The notes: generated from the letters alone by a model not told the origin. Positions 1-11,040 are shown, counted from the first letter of the stretch. The stretch: DNA of 64,000 nt from Dugong dugon (GCA_030035585.1 CM057462.1:64018734-64082733); one strand, 5' to 3'. Made by a program: numbers and translations.

Positions 1-690
1 GTCAATAACCCCTGTCAGTTTATCTTACCTAAGCTCTCTTTGCTTGCTGTCTTTCAGGAGCAAAGCATTCTGCAGTTGTCTCTAGTTTTTTATATCTCTG
101 GGCAGCATACCCTAGAAAGACTCAGGATGGAGGAGAGGTGTGACTTTCTTTTGTAAAGCCAAAGAAGGGCAGCAGTGAAAGCGGAGTTGAAAACAAAAGC
201 TTAAAGAATGCACCAAGCAGGTTGCTTTTAGGAAAGAATACCTATGGAAGTCAAGGATATGGAAACTGATTCTCTAAAGCTATCCATGGCCATGAACTTC
301 CAGTCCCAGGACAACTGCCATATTGGACACATCCTCCCTGGGCGGTTTCAGAGCTAGGTGTAATTCCTGGCGCCCTATCTATAACCTTCATCTTTTTCTC
401 TCCTACTTAAGAAAGCACAACAGATTGCAAGTTAGTAAGCAGGATAACCTTGAATTTCCTCGAAAGTATACAAATATAAATCATTCAGTACTTTCATTAG
501 GAGGAACAGATTAGCTGTGACCCAGGGCACAGCTGAGGGCAACGCACCTAGGGATCAGGCCCTTCACGTTCAAGTACCCTAAAATGTTCCTGATTCAAAT
601 ACTAAAAAGGAAGGCTCATTTCCTCAGGCAGGTAGGGGCCCCATCAGGCCTGGACACCTTGATGTCATTGAAGCCCCCACCCATGAGCCA
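1..690. other. Unassigned intergenic sequence
   Basis: No gene or clear repeat recognised. The open frame at 323-514 has no recognisable domain and is most likely chance. Confidence 0.4.
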
Positions 691-1345
691 AGGTTCTGAA
701 ATGCAAATCGGTTGGTGTCTCTCCCTTTGCTAAATCCCTTTACTGGGTACTCCTTGCCTTGGAGATAAAGTACTCCCTCCTTCCTGTCATTCCCTTCATA
801 TACACCCTACATACACTCCAGCCATACTGAGTCCCAGGCAATTCCAGCTCTTACCCTCCACTAGGACTTCTTATGAGCTCCTCTCTCTGTTAGGACATCT
901 TGCGTCCTCAATTTGTTCTCCTGGTGAAGTCTTAACACTCGCTTCAAGACTGTCATTTACACCTCCTCTACAAAGCCTTATTGAGCACTGTGGTAGCCAC
1001 TGAGGACCCAGAGGAGAATAAGGCAGACATAGCAGAATTAAGGGACTTTCTGAGTTTCCTCAGCAACCTCTGCTCATGTCTAGGGTATCAATGACCTCTT
1101 TGTATTGTAACTGTCTCCTCCACAAAGCTATGAGGATCCTGAGGACTTTGTTTTATTCATCTTTGAATTCCTATTATCCAGCCCATGGAATACATCAATA
1201 AATGTTTATTGGATTCATTTACTCACCAAGGATTCATCTAACATCTCTGTACCAGGGATCTTGCAAGGTGCTGGTTATATAATTGTGAACCAACAGACAT
1301 GATCCCTTGCAGTCTCATGGGCCAAACAGAGCACTTGATTGAATG
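690..1345 (+). repeat. L2-like LINE 3' end (sense), with further ancient repeat
   Basis: Shows the L2 3' pattern: 'tttgaattcctattatccagc', followed by 'catcaataaatgtttattgg'. The piece after 1235 (CACCAAGGATTCATC...CCAGGGATCTTGCAAGG) looks like a second old repeat of the 'tgccaggcactg' type. Diverged, so boundaries are approximate. Confidence 0.5.
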
Positions 1346-1414
1346 AATGATGTATGAATGAATGAACCAGGGAAGGAGTGTGTTCTTCCTCACCCTAGAT
1401 GAAGCAGCCCAGAG

Positions 1415-1696
1415 CAGGAGCTTCTCAGCGAAGGGACTTCATATCACCAAAAAACAAGAGCTAGGAGAATAGCGCGTCCTTTGGACCCAGGGTCTCTGTG
1501 CTGAGAAGCGTCTCGACTGAGGAAGATTGATGAGAAGGACCTTCCCCCAGAACTGACAGAGAGAGAAAAGCTTCCCCTGGAGCTGGCACCCTGAATTCGG
1601 ACTTGTAGCTTCCTAAACTGTGAGAGAATAAACTTCTCTTCGTTAAAGCCACCCACTTGTGGTATTTATGTTACAGCAGCACTAGATAACTAAGAC
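1415..1696 (+). repeat. MaLR-type LTR, 3' part (sense)
   Basis: Carries the MaLR/MLT1 LTR 3' signature: AGCTGGCACCCTGAATTCGG, 'ctgtgagagaataaacttct' (poly(A) signal), 'gccacccacttgtggtat', ending 'ctagataactaagaca'. It matches the reverse complement of the LTRs at 23.89, 24.88 and 31.45 kb. Confidence 0.8.
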
Positions 1697-1767
1697 AGGG
1701 AGTTCTAATGTATCTTTGGCCTTTCTGCTACAGAGAAATTTGAAAAACAGCAAGGAGTCAAAGAAAG

Positions 1768-1943
1768 AGCTTGGGGTCTAGAGACTGACCTAGATTTGAA
1801 TCTGAATGCACTATTTATTAGCCATGTGACTTTGGACAAGTCCCTTAGCCTGTTGGTATCTTCATTTCCTCATCTGTAAAATGGGGATAATAATAGCATC
1901 AGAAGAGTATTATGATTACATGAGATAATGCATTTAAAAGCCC
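1768..1943 (+). repeat. MIR SINE (sense)
   Basis: Contains the MIR core: 'gtgactttggacaagtccct' then 'cctcatctgtaaaatgggga'. It is interrupted at its 3' end by the younger SINE at 1956. Confidence 0.8.
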
Positions 1944-1955
1944 TTAGCCAGGGCT

Positions 1956-2131
1956 GGAGCCCTGGTGGCGCAGTGTTTTAAGAGTTCAGCTGCTTATCAA
2001 AAAGTTTGCGGTTCAAATCCACCACTGACTCCTTGGAAACCCTATGGGGCAGTTCTGCTCTGTCCCATACAGTTGCTGTGGGTCACTATGAGTCGGAATT
2101 GGCTCAACAGCAATGGGTTTGGTTTTTGGTT
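1956..2131 (+). repeat. tRNA-derived Afrotherian SINE with target duplication
   Basis: Head GGAGCCCTGGTGGCGCAGTG holds a Pol III A box; GGTTCAAATCCACC is the B box. The tail is CTATGAGTCGGAATTGGCTC then CAATGGGTTTGG. An 11-bp target duplication TTAGCCAGGGC flanks it (1944-1954 and 2132-2142). Confidence 0.93.
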
Positions 2132-2142
2132 TTAGCCAGGGC

Positions 2143-2480
2143 CAGGCAGAGTTGGTTTCAGAAACTGGCAGTTCCCATCTCTGGCTCACGCAGCAGGAGT
2201 GCCTCCAAGCCTGTGGTCCCAGCCCAGGTCCAGTTTTCTTATCTCAAGTCTGTAGCTGGCACGTTCCCTATTCCACTCTACCCTTACCCTGTCTTGGCCT
2301 TTCTTCTCCCTTCACCACCTCCCCCTTCACTGCCCAGCTCTATGTGTTTACAAATCTGAGTGTTTTCAAGGCCAGGGGTCGTCTTACACATCTTTACAAG
2401 CCTATGGGGGAGGGGGGAGGATGGGGAAGGAGGTGGTGTGGGGGGAAGGGAGCTAAAGAAGAAAGGAAGAGCACAATCCT
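2143..2480. other. Unassigned, with G-rich purine tract
   Basis: No gene recognised. A purine-rich, G-run-rich stretch at about 2403-2475 (GGGGGAGGGGGGAGG and further runs) could form a G-quadruplex on the + strand. Confidence 0.5.
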
Positions 2481-2484
2481 TTAT

Positions 2485-2675
2485 GGAGGTCCCACTATGT
2501 GTCTGGCAGTGGGCTCGGTTCTTGACATGCATAGTCTCATGCCCTCTTCCTAACAATACCATTTTACAGATAAGGAAACTGAGGCTCAGGATGTAAACAG
2601 GAGAGGTGGGATATGAATCCAAGTTTCTTTGTGACTCCAAGATAATTTTCCACTATGCCACACTGCCTGCCAGCT
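2485..2675 (-). repeat. MIR SINE (antisense)
   Basis: Reads as reverse MIR: 'ccattttacagataaggaaa', 'ctgaggctcaggatg', then 'actatgccacactgcctgcc'. Confidence 0.75.
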
Positions 2676-2817
2676 TGTAGATGACAATTAAAAGCCTGTT
2701 GAATAAATTTCCATTTTCTGGTTCCCAGTAAGGGCAGAAATTATGCATCCCTCCTTCCTGAGAATCCAGTTACACACTCAAACAATAATGATAAATGAAT
2801 GACTAACAAACGAATAA

Positions 2818-2983
2818 ACCAAAAAAGCAAACCCGTTGCGGTCGAGTGGATTCCAATTCACAGTGATCCTATAGAACAGAGTAGAACTGCCCCATAGGGT
2901 TTCCAAGGAGCGCCTGGTGGATTTGAATGGCCGACCTTTTTGGTTGGCAACTGAAGGCTTAACCACTGCACAACCAGGGCTCC
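2818..2983 (-). repeat. tRNA-derived Afrotherian SINE (antisense)
   Basis: Reverse copy from AAACCCGTTGCGGTCGAGTG to CAACCAGGGCTCC. Inserted next to a (TGAA)n tract (2984-3006), so the target duplication is obscured. Confidence 0.92.
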
Positions 2984-3006
2984 AATAAATGAATGAATGA
3001 ATGAAA

Positions 3007-4139
3007 TTCCTCATATACCTGTACCAGGAAGGAGGAAACAATTTTGGGGCAGCCGCCTTGCAGGAAGAAGCTGTGAGACTGCCCCCAGGCTGTCGTCAGC
3101 GTGCCCAGGGCAGGGGCAGAGATCCTGCAAGGCAGGAGGCCTAAGAGCTGGCTCAGTTGGAGGTTGAAAAAAATGAGAGGAGTGTAGGGTGCTGGGGAGG
3201 GTGTGATGGTGAGAGAGAAAGCCAGTGATTCACCAAGGGTGGGAGGAGGAATGGTATCACCTGGTTCCCCTACCATGTCCCTGGGTTTAGAAGCCAGTGA
3301 CAGCCTCCTGGCCCCTGGCCCAACTTGCTGCCAACTTTTTAAATGGAAGGTGTGTGATTCCCAAGTGGCCATTCCAAAGGTTACTCTGGAAGGGAGGTTA
3401 ACGAAGGGAGCTCCAAAACTTCCCCCAGCTTCCTGCCTCCTCCTGGCACCAGCCCTAGGCTTCCGGGGTTTTCTGCCAGGTGCTTCTTGCCGCTGCCCCC
3501 TTCTCTGAGGGCCAGGCTCCCTCTACTCACCTTCCCGCTCCCCACCGCTTACCTCTGGAGGCCAGGCAGGGGAGTCCGGTGCAGAACAGGCTGGTCCCCG
3601 TGGTCAAGGCGTTCAGGGCCAAGGGGCTGCCTTTGCTGCCCTGCAGCTCGAGCCCTGCCGGGAAGACAGTCCTCGGTCCCTCCTGGAACAGAAATCACCC
3701 AGACAGGTTCCTGACCCGCCTGGCCCAGGGGGAGGGAGCCTGAGGAAATCCCCTCCCAGCCTTGAGGCAGGCCTGGGCCAGGCAAGCTGGCTCTCACTTT
3801 CACTCTTGGGCTGGCCCTGGATGAGTGAGTCTTCCCCTCACCTGCCTAGATTTGAGCCAGGGCACCTGGCACCAGCCTCTCTGCTCTCTCTCCTAGGCAC
3901 TGAACTCCATTCCTGCTCCAAGTCCTGCCCTCCTGCTTTATGGCTGTGTCCCCTGCCCTCTGTTGGACTGCCTACCTTCCATCCTCAGCTGTCTGGGAAC
4001 AGCCCTCAGCAGGGTAGTCTCTTGCTGTCTGCATTGGGTTGTGCTCTGGTGAGTCACTCCAGGCCTCTGAAGCCAGGCCTGGTACTGGGCATCAGGGTAT
4101 GGTAACCTGATAGCCCTCGACAGAGGTTTAGTCATAAAG
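3007..4139. other. Unique GC-rich block, no repeat recognised
   Basis: The longest repeat-free, GC-rich stretch in the first 30 kb. Apart from the - strand exon candidate at 3549-3803, no coding signal is recognised. It may be regulatory. Confidence 0.4.
3549..3803 (-). promoter_or_regulatory. Candidate - strand first exon with splice donor
   Basis: In repeat-free GC-rich sequence (about 3.0-4.1 kb), the - strand reads CTCCAGAG|GTAAGCGG at about 3547-3561, a consensus donor. The upstream - strand sequence is open for about 84 codons (residues VRASLPGPGLPQGWEG near the start) up to the donor. I recognise no protein family. In human, RHBDL2 lies upstream of AKIRIN1 on the opposite strand, so this could be a 5' exon of that gene, but the sequence alone does not prove it. 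Confidence 0.22.
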
Positions 4140-4686
4140 CCCATGGGCTCTAGACACCAAACTGGTTGTACCTTGGCCCATGGTAAAATAGGTTTGCCAT
4201 TTTATGATTGATGTAATTTCCCTATGTGTTGTAAACCCTAATCTCTGCCTGTGGTTAATGAGGCAAGATTGGGTTATGTTAAAGAGGATTAGGGTGGGAA
4301 TGTAACACCCTTACCCAGGTCACATCCCTGATCCAATGTAAAGGGAGTTTCCCTGGGGGGTGGCCTGCATCACCTTTAATCTTATGAGAGATAAAAGGAA
4401 AGAGAAGTGAGCACAGAGTGGGGGACCTCATACCACCAAGAACGCAGCCCCAGGAGCAAAGCGCATCCTTTGGACCCAGGGTTCCTGCACGGAAAGTTCC
4501 TAGTCCAAGGGCAGATTGATGACAAGGACCTTCCTCCAGAGCTGACAGAGAAAGCCTTCCCCTGGAGCTCCCACCCTGAATTTGGACTTCTAGCCTCCTA
4601 GACTGTGAGAGAACGCACTTGTGTTTGTTGAAGCCATCTACAAGCAGATGGATTTCTGTTATAGCAGCACTAGACAACCAAGATAA
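4140..4686 (+). repeat. MaLR-type LTR (sense), diverged 5' end
   Basis: Has the same 3' half as the LTR at 1415-1696: 'tttggacccagggttcctgc', 'acaaggaccttcctccagag', 'cctagactgtgagagaacg', ending 'actagacaaccaagata'. The 5' half 'taatgaggcaagattgggtt' is recognisable; the left boundary is uncertain. Confidence 0.75.
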
Positions 4687-4914
4687 TTGGTCACAGTGAT
4701 TACACCAGAAAAGGAGGACATTTGACCCAGGCTGGGTCAAGTAGCTTCCCTTTCCTAAGAATTTGCAGTTGGGGTAGAAAGACCCTACTCTCAGTCTCTG
4801 CTTGTAGTTGAAACTAAAATGTGTAAATTTGGGATCTACAGAGGGTCCCTTGCATGGAGATAGAGAGTAAATGAATCTTCTCGATGGTACTCCCGAGTTT
4901 AACACTGTCATCAC

Positions 4915-5070
4915 ACCTGCCACAATGTATTTACATTATCTATGTGTCTCTCTCCCCCTGCTAAAGAGCATGCCCCAAACTGTAAATTCTTCAAGGGCAA
5001 TAACCTTAGAATTGTGCCCAAAATCTGACACAAAGTATGAAACACTCAATAAATGTTTGTTGAAGTTTTG
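4915..5070 (+). repeat. L2-like 3' end (sense)
   Basis: Shows 'taaattcttcaagggcaata' and 'cactcaataaatgtttgttg', the usual L2 3' UTR arrangement. Confidence 0.5.
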
Positions 5071-5074
5071 AACT

Positions 5075-5665
5075 GAGGTGTGTAGATGGTGATGATTCCA
5101 AGTTTCCCACCTGCAGCAAGATAGAGCCTCCCTCAGGCCCCAGCAGGTGTCAAAGTGTCAAGGTCTCTGTGGCCTCTGGCCATTAAGCTCCTTGTCTGAA
5201 TCCTGCTCTGTAGTGGATGATAAAACTACAGGGACTCATTGGAGGTGTGCAGAGTGACCACCTGGGACAGCCCCAAGGCCACAGGGTGCCAGGCCATTCA
5301 ACAGGAAGCAATGCAATCTAGGTTGCATGAAGATTCCCTGGACCCATGTTTCCCAAATGCTGAGTTTTTTCCTAAATGTGTTTAGATGAGTTGCAAGTAT
5401 CCCAATATGTTAGCTTTCCTTCCGGGTTTTAGCAGTATGTCTAAAACAGATAAGAAAATTTTTAAATGTATTCTGTTTGTGAAATGCGGCATAATTACAT
5501 ACTAACAAGTCACAGAAAATCCAGTACAGCAGAGCTAAAAATTAAAAACAAACATTGTTAATATATAACTGACCTTAGCAGGAATGTAAAGAAATGCCTA
5601 GGAGAAAACAGTATAAATCCATAGGAGTAAGTAATGGTGAGAGCCATATTTTTCCTGGAGGTATA
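5075..5665. other. Unassigned intergenic sequence
   Basis: No gene and no clearly identifiable repeat. Confidence 0.4.
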
Positions 5666-5668
5666 TAT

Positions 5669-5844
5669 GGAGCCCTGATGGCCCAGTGGTTAAGAGCTAA
5701 AGCTGCTAACCAGATAGTCAGCAGTTCAAATCCACCAGCTGCTCCTTGGAAACTCTATGGAGCAGTTCTACTCTATCCTGTAGGCTCTCTGTGAGTTGGA
5801 ATCGACTCAACAGCAATGGGTTTGGTTTGGGTTTTTTTTTTTTT
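5669..5844 (+). repeat. tRNA-derived Afrotherian SINE (sense)
   Basis: From GGAGCCCTGATGGCCCAGTG to CAATGGGTTTGGTTTGGG and a T run. Short-body form without the 'aaagattacagcc' module. Confidence 0.92.
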
Positions 5845-5914
5845 GGTGGCTTAGTACCTGTGTTTTTATGGGCCACAAAAGTCAAGAGGGACAAGATGTA
5901 ACCGGATTGTTCCA

Positions 5915-6550
5915 GGTCCGCTTGGCACAGCCATAGAGACACAAAACGTGAGAAATTGAAAGAAGCAGCTTTATTTGGTTGGCCTAGCAAAGGAGTACAC
6001 TGGGACTTGCGTCGCCAAGATGGCTCCCTGAATAATGGCCAAAACAGTATTTATTAGAGGAAGGGTCCGGGCGGAAAGGAGCAATGTCATTGATTGGTCT
6101 GGCCTGAAAAAGACGTTCCGGGGGCGGTTCCGTCTTCTGAGCTTACTCAGTCCAAAAGGGGTCGGGGTAGGGGGTGCCTCTCAAACAGGATCTTAGGCTC
6201 GGACCTCTCACTTGTGAAAGTCTTCCCCCGGTTGGGCTGCTAAACTTTGGTTCCATCTGGCGGTAGGAAAGTTCCGGAGTCACCCAGAGGACGGGTTGAT
6301 GGTTCTGCGCATGTCAGGCAGGCCAGGTTTGGTCTTAACTGGTTCTGTGGTCGGCAGACCTCAGTCTCTGGTTTTTCTTATCTTGGGCAGGAAGTTGGCC
6401 AATTGCCTAGAAAACATCTGGAGAAACCAGTTAGAAGGGGAGGTGGCTCATGTTACTGTACTTACAAGCTGGGGGTTGGTAATGGTGCCCAGAGGCTGAA
6501 TCTCGAAGAGGCAAAGCGTGGCTCTGAACAGAACAGGAAGTAGAATTAGG
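5915..6550 (-). mobile_element. Antisense ERV-like LTR
   Basis: The block has higher CpG than its flanks. On the - strand it contains AATAAAGCTGCTTCTTTC, a retroviral-type poly(A) signal, followed by 'tctcacgttttgtgtctct', like an R/U5 region. Upstream on the same strand is a CpG-containing, promoter-like segment. No retroviral coding region adjoins it, so it would be a solo LTR. Family and exact ends are uncertain. Confidence 0.42.
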
Positions 6551-6683
6551 GCACAAAGCTGAGCATCCCTATCCTTAAATTAATATCTTCAGTGAAGAAA
6601 CTGAAAAAAAACAAAAAAAAACCTGCCATACTAGGGGGACAGTGGGGATGCGCGCTTGTCTTGGCCTTGGATCAAAGAAGAAG

Positions 6684-7265
6684 AAAGCAAACAAACAACT
6701 GTATATTCTGAGAATTCTCTGCCTCATACCTGCACTTACAGGTGTTTAGGAACAGAATCACATTATCTTTGTGATCCAAAATACTCCAAGATTAAAATTT
6801 AAAGTGTTTTTGGATTGGTAGTGCCTATAGGCACTTGGTATAAGCAAGTCCAAACTCTCTGGAAGAACGCCATTAAGCCAGGTCACAAAGACTTTCTATA
6901 AAGTTTCAAGTTGAACATGATTGAAAAAATAAATAAATAGAAATCTCTTTAAAACACAAGGAAACTTCTACAAGCAGAAACACCCAACTGCAGAATCATA
7001 CCCACAAAGATTAGAGATATTGTTATTAGCAGATATAGAATATAATTTATGTTTAATATGTTGAAATAAATCCAAGATAAAATTAAAAAACAGCAAAGAA
7101 AAGGTTACCAAAGTTAATTAAGCAGATTTGAAAAGAATCAAACAAAATTTTTAGAAAGAAAAAAATGTAATAATTGGTATTAGAAACTATTGGATGGGTT
7201 AAACCACAGATTAAAAATGAAAGAAAGAATTAGTGTATCAAAAGCTGGGTATAAAGAAGTTAAAA
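6684..7265 (+). repeat. Old L1 LINE fragment (sense)
   Basis: A-rich, L1-like text such as 'tttaatatgttgaaataaat' and 'ccaagataaaattaaaaaac'. It appears to continue at about 8540-8625 and 8802-8885 after younger insertions (SINEs and RTE LINE). Confidence 0.5.
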
Positions 7266-7470
7266 GGAGCCCTGGTGGCCCAATGGTTAAACACTCAGTT
7301 GCTAACCAAAATGTTAGCAGTTTGAACCCACCCAGCAGCTCCAAGGGAGAAACACCTGGCAATCAGCTTCCATAAAGATTACAGCCAAGAAAATCCTATG
7401 GGACAGTTATGCTCTGTCACGTGGCGTCACTATGAGTCAGAATTGACTTGACAGCACCTAACTACAACAG
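7266..7470 (+). repeat. tRNA-derived SINE, long form with RTE-like tail
   Basis: Starts GGAGCCCTGGTGGCCCAATG. It has the extra module 'gggagaaacacctggcaatc', 'ttccataaagattacagcc'. It ends GACAGCACCTAACTACAACAG, the RTE LINE 3' end, instead of the CAATGGGTTTGG tail. Confidence 0.9.
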
Positions 7471-7549
7471 TCTTCTTTGATCCAAGGCTAAAACAGACCC
7501 ACACCCCCACTGTTCCCCTAGTAAGGCAGGTTTTGTTTTTTTTTTTTTT

Positions 7550-8538
7550 AAGACATTCGTTTGAACAGAACAAGGGGATACTGCATGGTTTAAAGTCAAG
7601 AAAGATGTGTGTCAGAGTTGTATCTTTTCACCATACTTATTCAATCTGTATGGTGAGCAAATAATCCGAGAAGCTGGGCTATGTGAAGAACACGGCATCA
7701 GGACTTGAGGAAGACTCATTAACAACCTGCAATATGCAGATGACACAGTCTTGCTTGCTGAAAATGAAGAGGACTTGAAGCCTTTACTGATGAAGATCAA
7801 AGACCACAGCCTTCAGTATGGATTACACCTCAACATAAAGAAAACAAAATCCCTCACAACTGGACCAGTAAGCAACATCATGATAAATGGAGAAATGATT
7901 GAAGTTGTCCAGGATTTCATTTTACTTGTATCCACAGTCAACACCCATGGAAGAAGCAGTCAAGAAATCAAACGACGTATTTGCATTGGGCAAATCTGCT
8001 GCAAAAGGTCTCTTTAAAGTATTAGAAAGCAAAGATGTCACTTTAAGGACTAAGTTGCACCTGATCCAAGATGTGGTGTTTTCAGTTGCCTCAGATGCAT
8101 ATGAAAGCTGGACAATGAATAAGGAAGAATGAAGAATAATTGATGCCTTTGAATTGTGGTGTTGGTGAAGAATATTGAATATACCATGGACTGACAGAAG
8201 AATGAACACATCTGTCTTGGAAGAAGTACAACCAGGATGCTCCTTAGAAGCAAGGATGGCTAGACTTTGTCTCACATACTTTGGACATGTTATTAGGAGA
8301 GACCAGTCCCTGGAGGAAGGACATTGTGTTTGGTAAAGTAGAGGGTCGGCAAAAGAGAGGAAGACCATCAAGGAGATGGATTGGGATTGACACAGTGGCT
8401 GCAACAATGGGCTCAAGCATAACAACGATTGTGAGGATGGCACAGGACTGGGCAGTGTTTCAGTCTGTTGTATATAGGATCGCTAAGAGTCAGAGTCTAT
8501 GAGTTGGAACCAACTCGACAGCACCTAACAACAACAAC
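7550..8538 (+). mobile_element. RTE (BovB-like) LINE, 3' part with reverse transcriptase remnant
   Basis: Codes the C-terminal part of an RTE reverse transcriptase: LQYADDTVLLAENEEDL with the YADD catalytic motif at about 7733-7744, then GLHLNIKKTK. Further on it reads RRGRPSRRWI, the usual RTE C-terminal motif. Stops and frameshifts break it. The 3' end GACAGCACCTAACAACAACAAC is the RTE tail. Confidence 0.9.
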
Positions 8539-8628
8539 GTGGAGAAGTTGCATCTAGTACAACCCAGAAACAAAAAGATGGAAAATATAAAAGAGAGGTT
8601 GAAAAGACACAGAGGAAACAATAAAACC

Positions 8629-8801
8629 AAAAAAAAAAAAAAAAAAACCAAACCAGTTGCTGTTGAGTCAATTCCGACTCATAGCAACCCTACAGAACAG
8701 AGTATAACTACCCCATTGGGTTTCCAAGGAGGGGCTGGTGGATTCGAACTGCTGACCTTTTGGTTAGTAGCCAAGCACTTAACCACTGCGCCACCAGGAC
8801 T
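8629..8801 (-). repeat. tRNA-derived Afrotherian SINE (antisense)
   Basis: Preceded by an A run; from AAACCAGTTGCTGTTGAGTC to AACCACTGCGCCACCAGG. Confidence 0.92.
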
Positions 8802-8887
8802 TAATCAGACTTCCAGAGAGAGATAATACAGAGAATAGAAGAGAAGCAGTATTCCAAGAGAAAATGATAAGAATATTCCAGAATCTA

Positions 8888-8956
8888 CTTTTTGTCTCAA
8901 TAGATTTGCCTATTCTGGACATTTCAAGTAAATGGAATCATACAACATGTATGCTT
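8888..8956 (-). repeat. L1 3' fragment (antisense)
   Basis: 'gtctcaatagatttgcctat', 'tctggacatttcaagtaaat' matches the antisense L1 text at about 22610-22670. Confidence 0.6.
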
Positions 8957-10560
8957 CCTGTGTTGTTCAATATTTTGCCCATAGAATCCTTCAAAATTGC
9001 AATTCGAGGCTTGAATTTTTTCTTCAATTCTTTCAGTTTGAGAAATGCCGAGCGTGTTCTTCCCTTTTGGTTTCCTAACTCCAGGTCTTTGTACATATCA
9101 TTACAATACTTTATTTTGTCTTCTCAAGCCGCCCTTTCAAATCAGCTGTTTTATTCCATCATTTCTTCTGTTAGCTTTAGCGACTCTATGTTCAAGACCA
9201 AATTTCAGAGTCTCATCTGACATTGATTTTTGTTTTTTCTTTCTTTCCCGTCTTTCAATGACCTTTTGCTTTCTTCACGTATGATGTCCTTGAAATCATC
9301 CCACAACTTGTCTTGTCTTCAGTCATTAGTGTTCAGTGCGTCAAATCTATTCTTGAGATGGTCTCCAAGTTCAGGTGAAATATACTCAAGGTCATATTTT
9401 GACTCTTGTGGACTTGTTTTAATTTTCTTCAGCTTCAGGTTGAACTTGCATATGAGCAATTGATGGTCTGTTTCGCAACTGGCCCCTGGCTGACTGATGA
9501 TATTGAGCTTCTCCATCGTCTCTTTCAACAGATGTAGTCTATTTGATTCCTGTGTATTCCATCTTGCGAGGTCCATGTGCATAGTCACTGTTTATGTTGT
9601 TGAAAAGGGTACTTGCAGTGAATACGTCGTTGATCTTACAAAATTCTATCATGCAATCTCTGGTGTCATTTCTATTACCAAGACCATATTTTTCAACTAC
9701 CAATCCTTCTTCTTTGTTTCCAACATTCCCATTCCAATCACCAGTGATTATCAATGCATCTTGATTGCATGTTTGATCAATTTCAAACTGCAGAAGTTGG
9801 TAAAAAATCTTCAATTTCCTCATCTTTGGCATTAGTGATTGGTGTGTAAATTGGAATAATAGTCATATTAACTGATCATCGTTGTAGGCGTATGGATATT
9901 ATCCTATCACTGACACCGTTGTACTTCAAGATAGATCTTGAAACGTTCTTTTTGATGATGAATGTAATGCCATTCCTCTTCAATTTGTCATTCCTGTAAT
10001 AGTAGACAATATGATTGTCTGATTCAAAATGGCCAATACCAGTAGTCCATTTCAGCTCACTAATGCCTAGATATTGATCTTCAAGTGATCCATTTCATTT
10101 TTGACAATTTCTGATTTTCCGAGATTCATGCTTCGTACATTCCACGTTCCAATTAATAGATGTTTGCAGCTGTTTCTTATCTGGAGTGGTGCCACATCAG
10201 CAAATGAAGGTCTTGAAACTTGACCCCATCCACATCATTAAGGCCAATTCTACTTTGAGAAGGCAGCTCTTCCCTAGTCATATTTGGAGTGCCTTCCAAC
10301 CTGAAGAGCTCACCTTCCAGCACAGTATCAGACAATGTTCTGCTGCTATTCATAAGGTTTTCACTGGCCAGTTTTTTCAGAAGTAGACCTCCAGGTCCTT
10401 CTTCTTAGTCTGTCTTAGTGTGGAAGCTCCGCTGAAACCTATCCATCATGAGTGACCCTGCTGGTATTTGAAATACTGGTGGCATGGCTTCCAGCATCAC
10501 AGGAACACCTAAGCCACCACGGTACGACAAACTGACAGATGCAGGGGATACATACCTAGG
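8957..10560 (-). mobile_element. RTE LINE, 5' part with endonuclease remnant (antisense)
   Basis: Reverse-complement of the same element as at 14574-17361 and 18115-19312. The - strand open frame at 9539-9832 reads LIITGDWNGNVGNKEEG, the AP-endonuclease-type motif of RTE ORF2. The 5' UTR lies at the right end ('gatgctggaagccatgcca' on the - strand). The 3' half is missing, which is unusual for target-primed insertion and suggests deletion or rearrangement. Confidence 0.88.
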
Positions 10561-10704
10561 CTTTAAAACTATAAAGAAAAGTGAAATAATGATTATACTA
10601 AAATTGGGATAATGGCTATTACTTTTGTGCAGGAGAGAAGGGAAGAAGCACAGTAGACAGTACTAAAAGAATGGTAATATTATTTCTTAAGCTGTATAAC
10701 CAAA

Positions 10705-10877
10705 GGAGCCCTGGTGGTGTAGTGGTTAAGAGTTCAGGCTGCTAATCAAAAGGTTGACAGTTTGAATCCACCAGCTGCTCCTTGGGAACCTTGTGGGGTG
10801 GTTCTACTCTGTCCTACTGGGGCACTTGAGTCAGAATTGACTCCACAGCAACAGGTGTGGTTTGTTTGTTTGTTTTT
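10705..10877 (+). repeat. tRNA-derived SINE (sense), inserted into target duplication of its neighbour
   Basis: From GGAGCCCTGGTGGTGTAGTG to a (TTTG)n tail. Target duplication TATAACCAAA at 10695-10704 and 10878-10887. Confidence 0.93.
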
Positions 10878-10885
10878 ATATAACC

Positions 10886-11040
10886 AAACCAAACCCATTG
10901 CCGTCGAGTCAATTTCAACTCATGGGACCCCATAGAACAGAGTAGAATTGCCCCATAAGGTTTCCAAGGAGCAACTGGTGGATTCAAACTGCCAACTTTT
11001 GGTTAGCAGCCAAGCTCTTAACCACTGTGCCACCAGGGCT
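10886..11040 (-). repeat. tRNA-derived SINE (antisense)
   Basis: From AAACCCATTGCCGTCGAGTC to 'actgtgccaccagggct'. An imperfect duplication (TTCTTAAGCTGTATAACC at about 10684-10701; TTCTAAGATGTATAAACC at about 11040-11057) flanks both this SINE and the sense one, so this copy landed first. Confidence 0.92.

Noticed and set aside
1956-2131. tRNA gene
   Set aside because: A and B boxes are present, but they belong to the tRNA-derived head of a dispersed SINE; no cloverleaf-capable mature tRNA is encoded.
4279-4923. - strand open frame of 214 codons
   Set aside because: Most of it is the reverse strand of a MaLR LTR (4140-4686). The peptide has no recognised domain and matches the LTR frame seen at 1444-1656.
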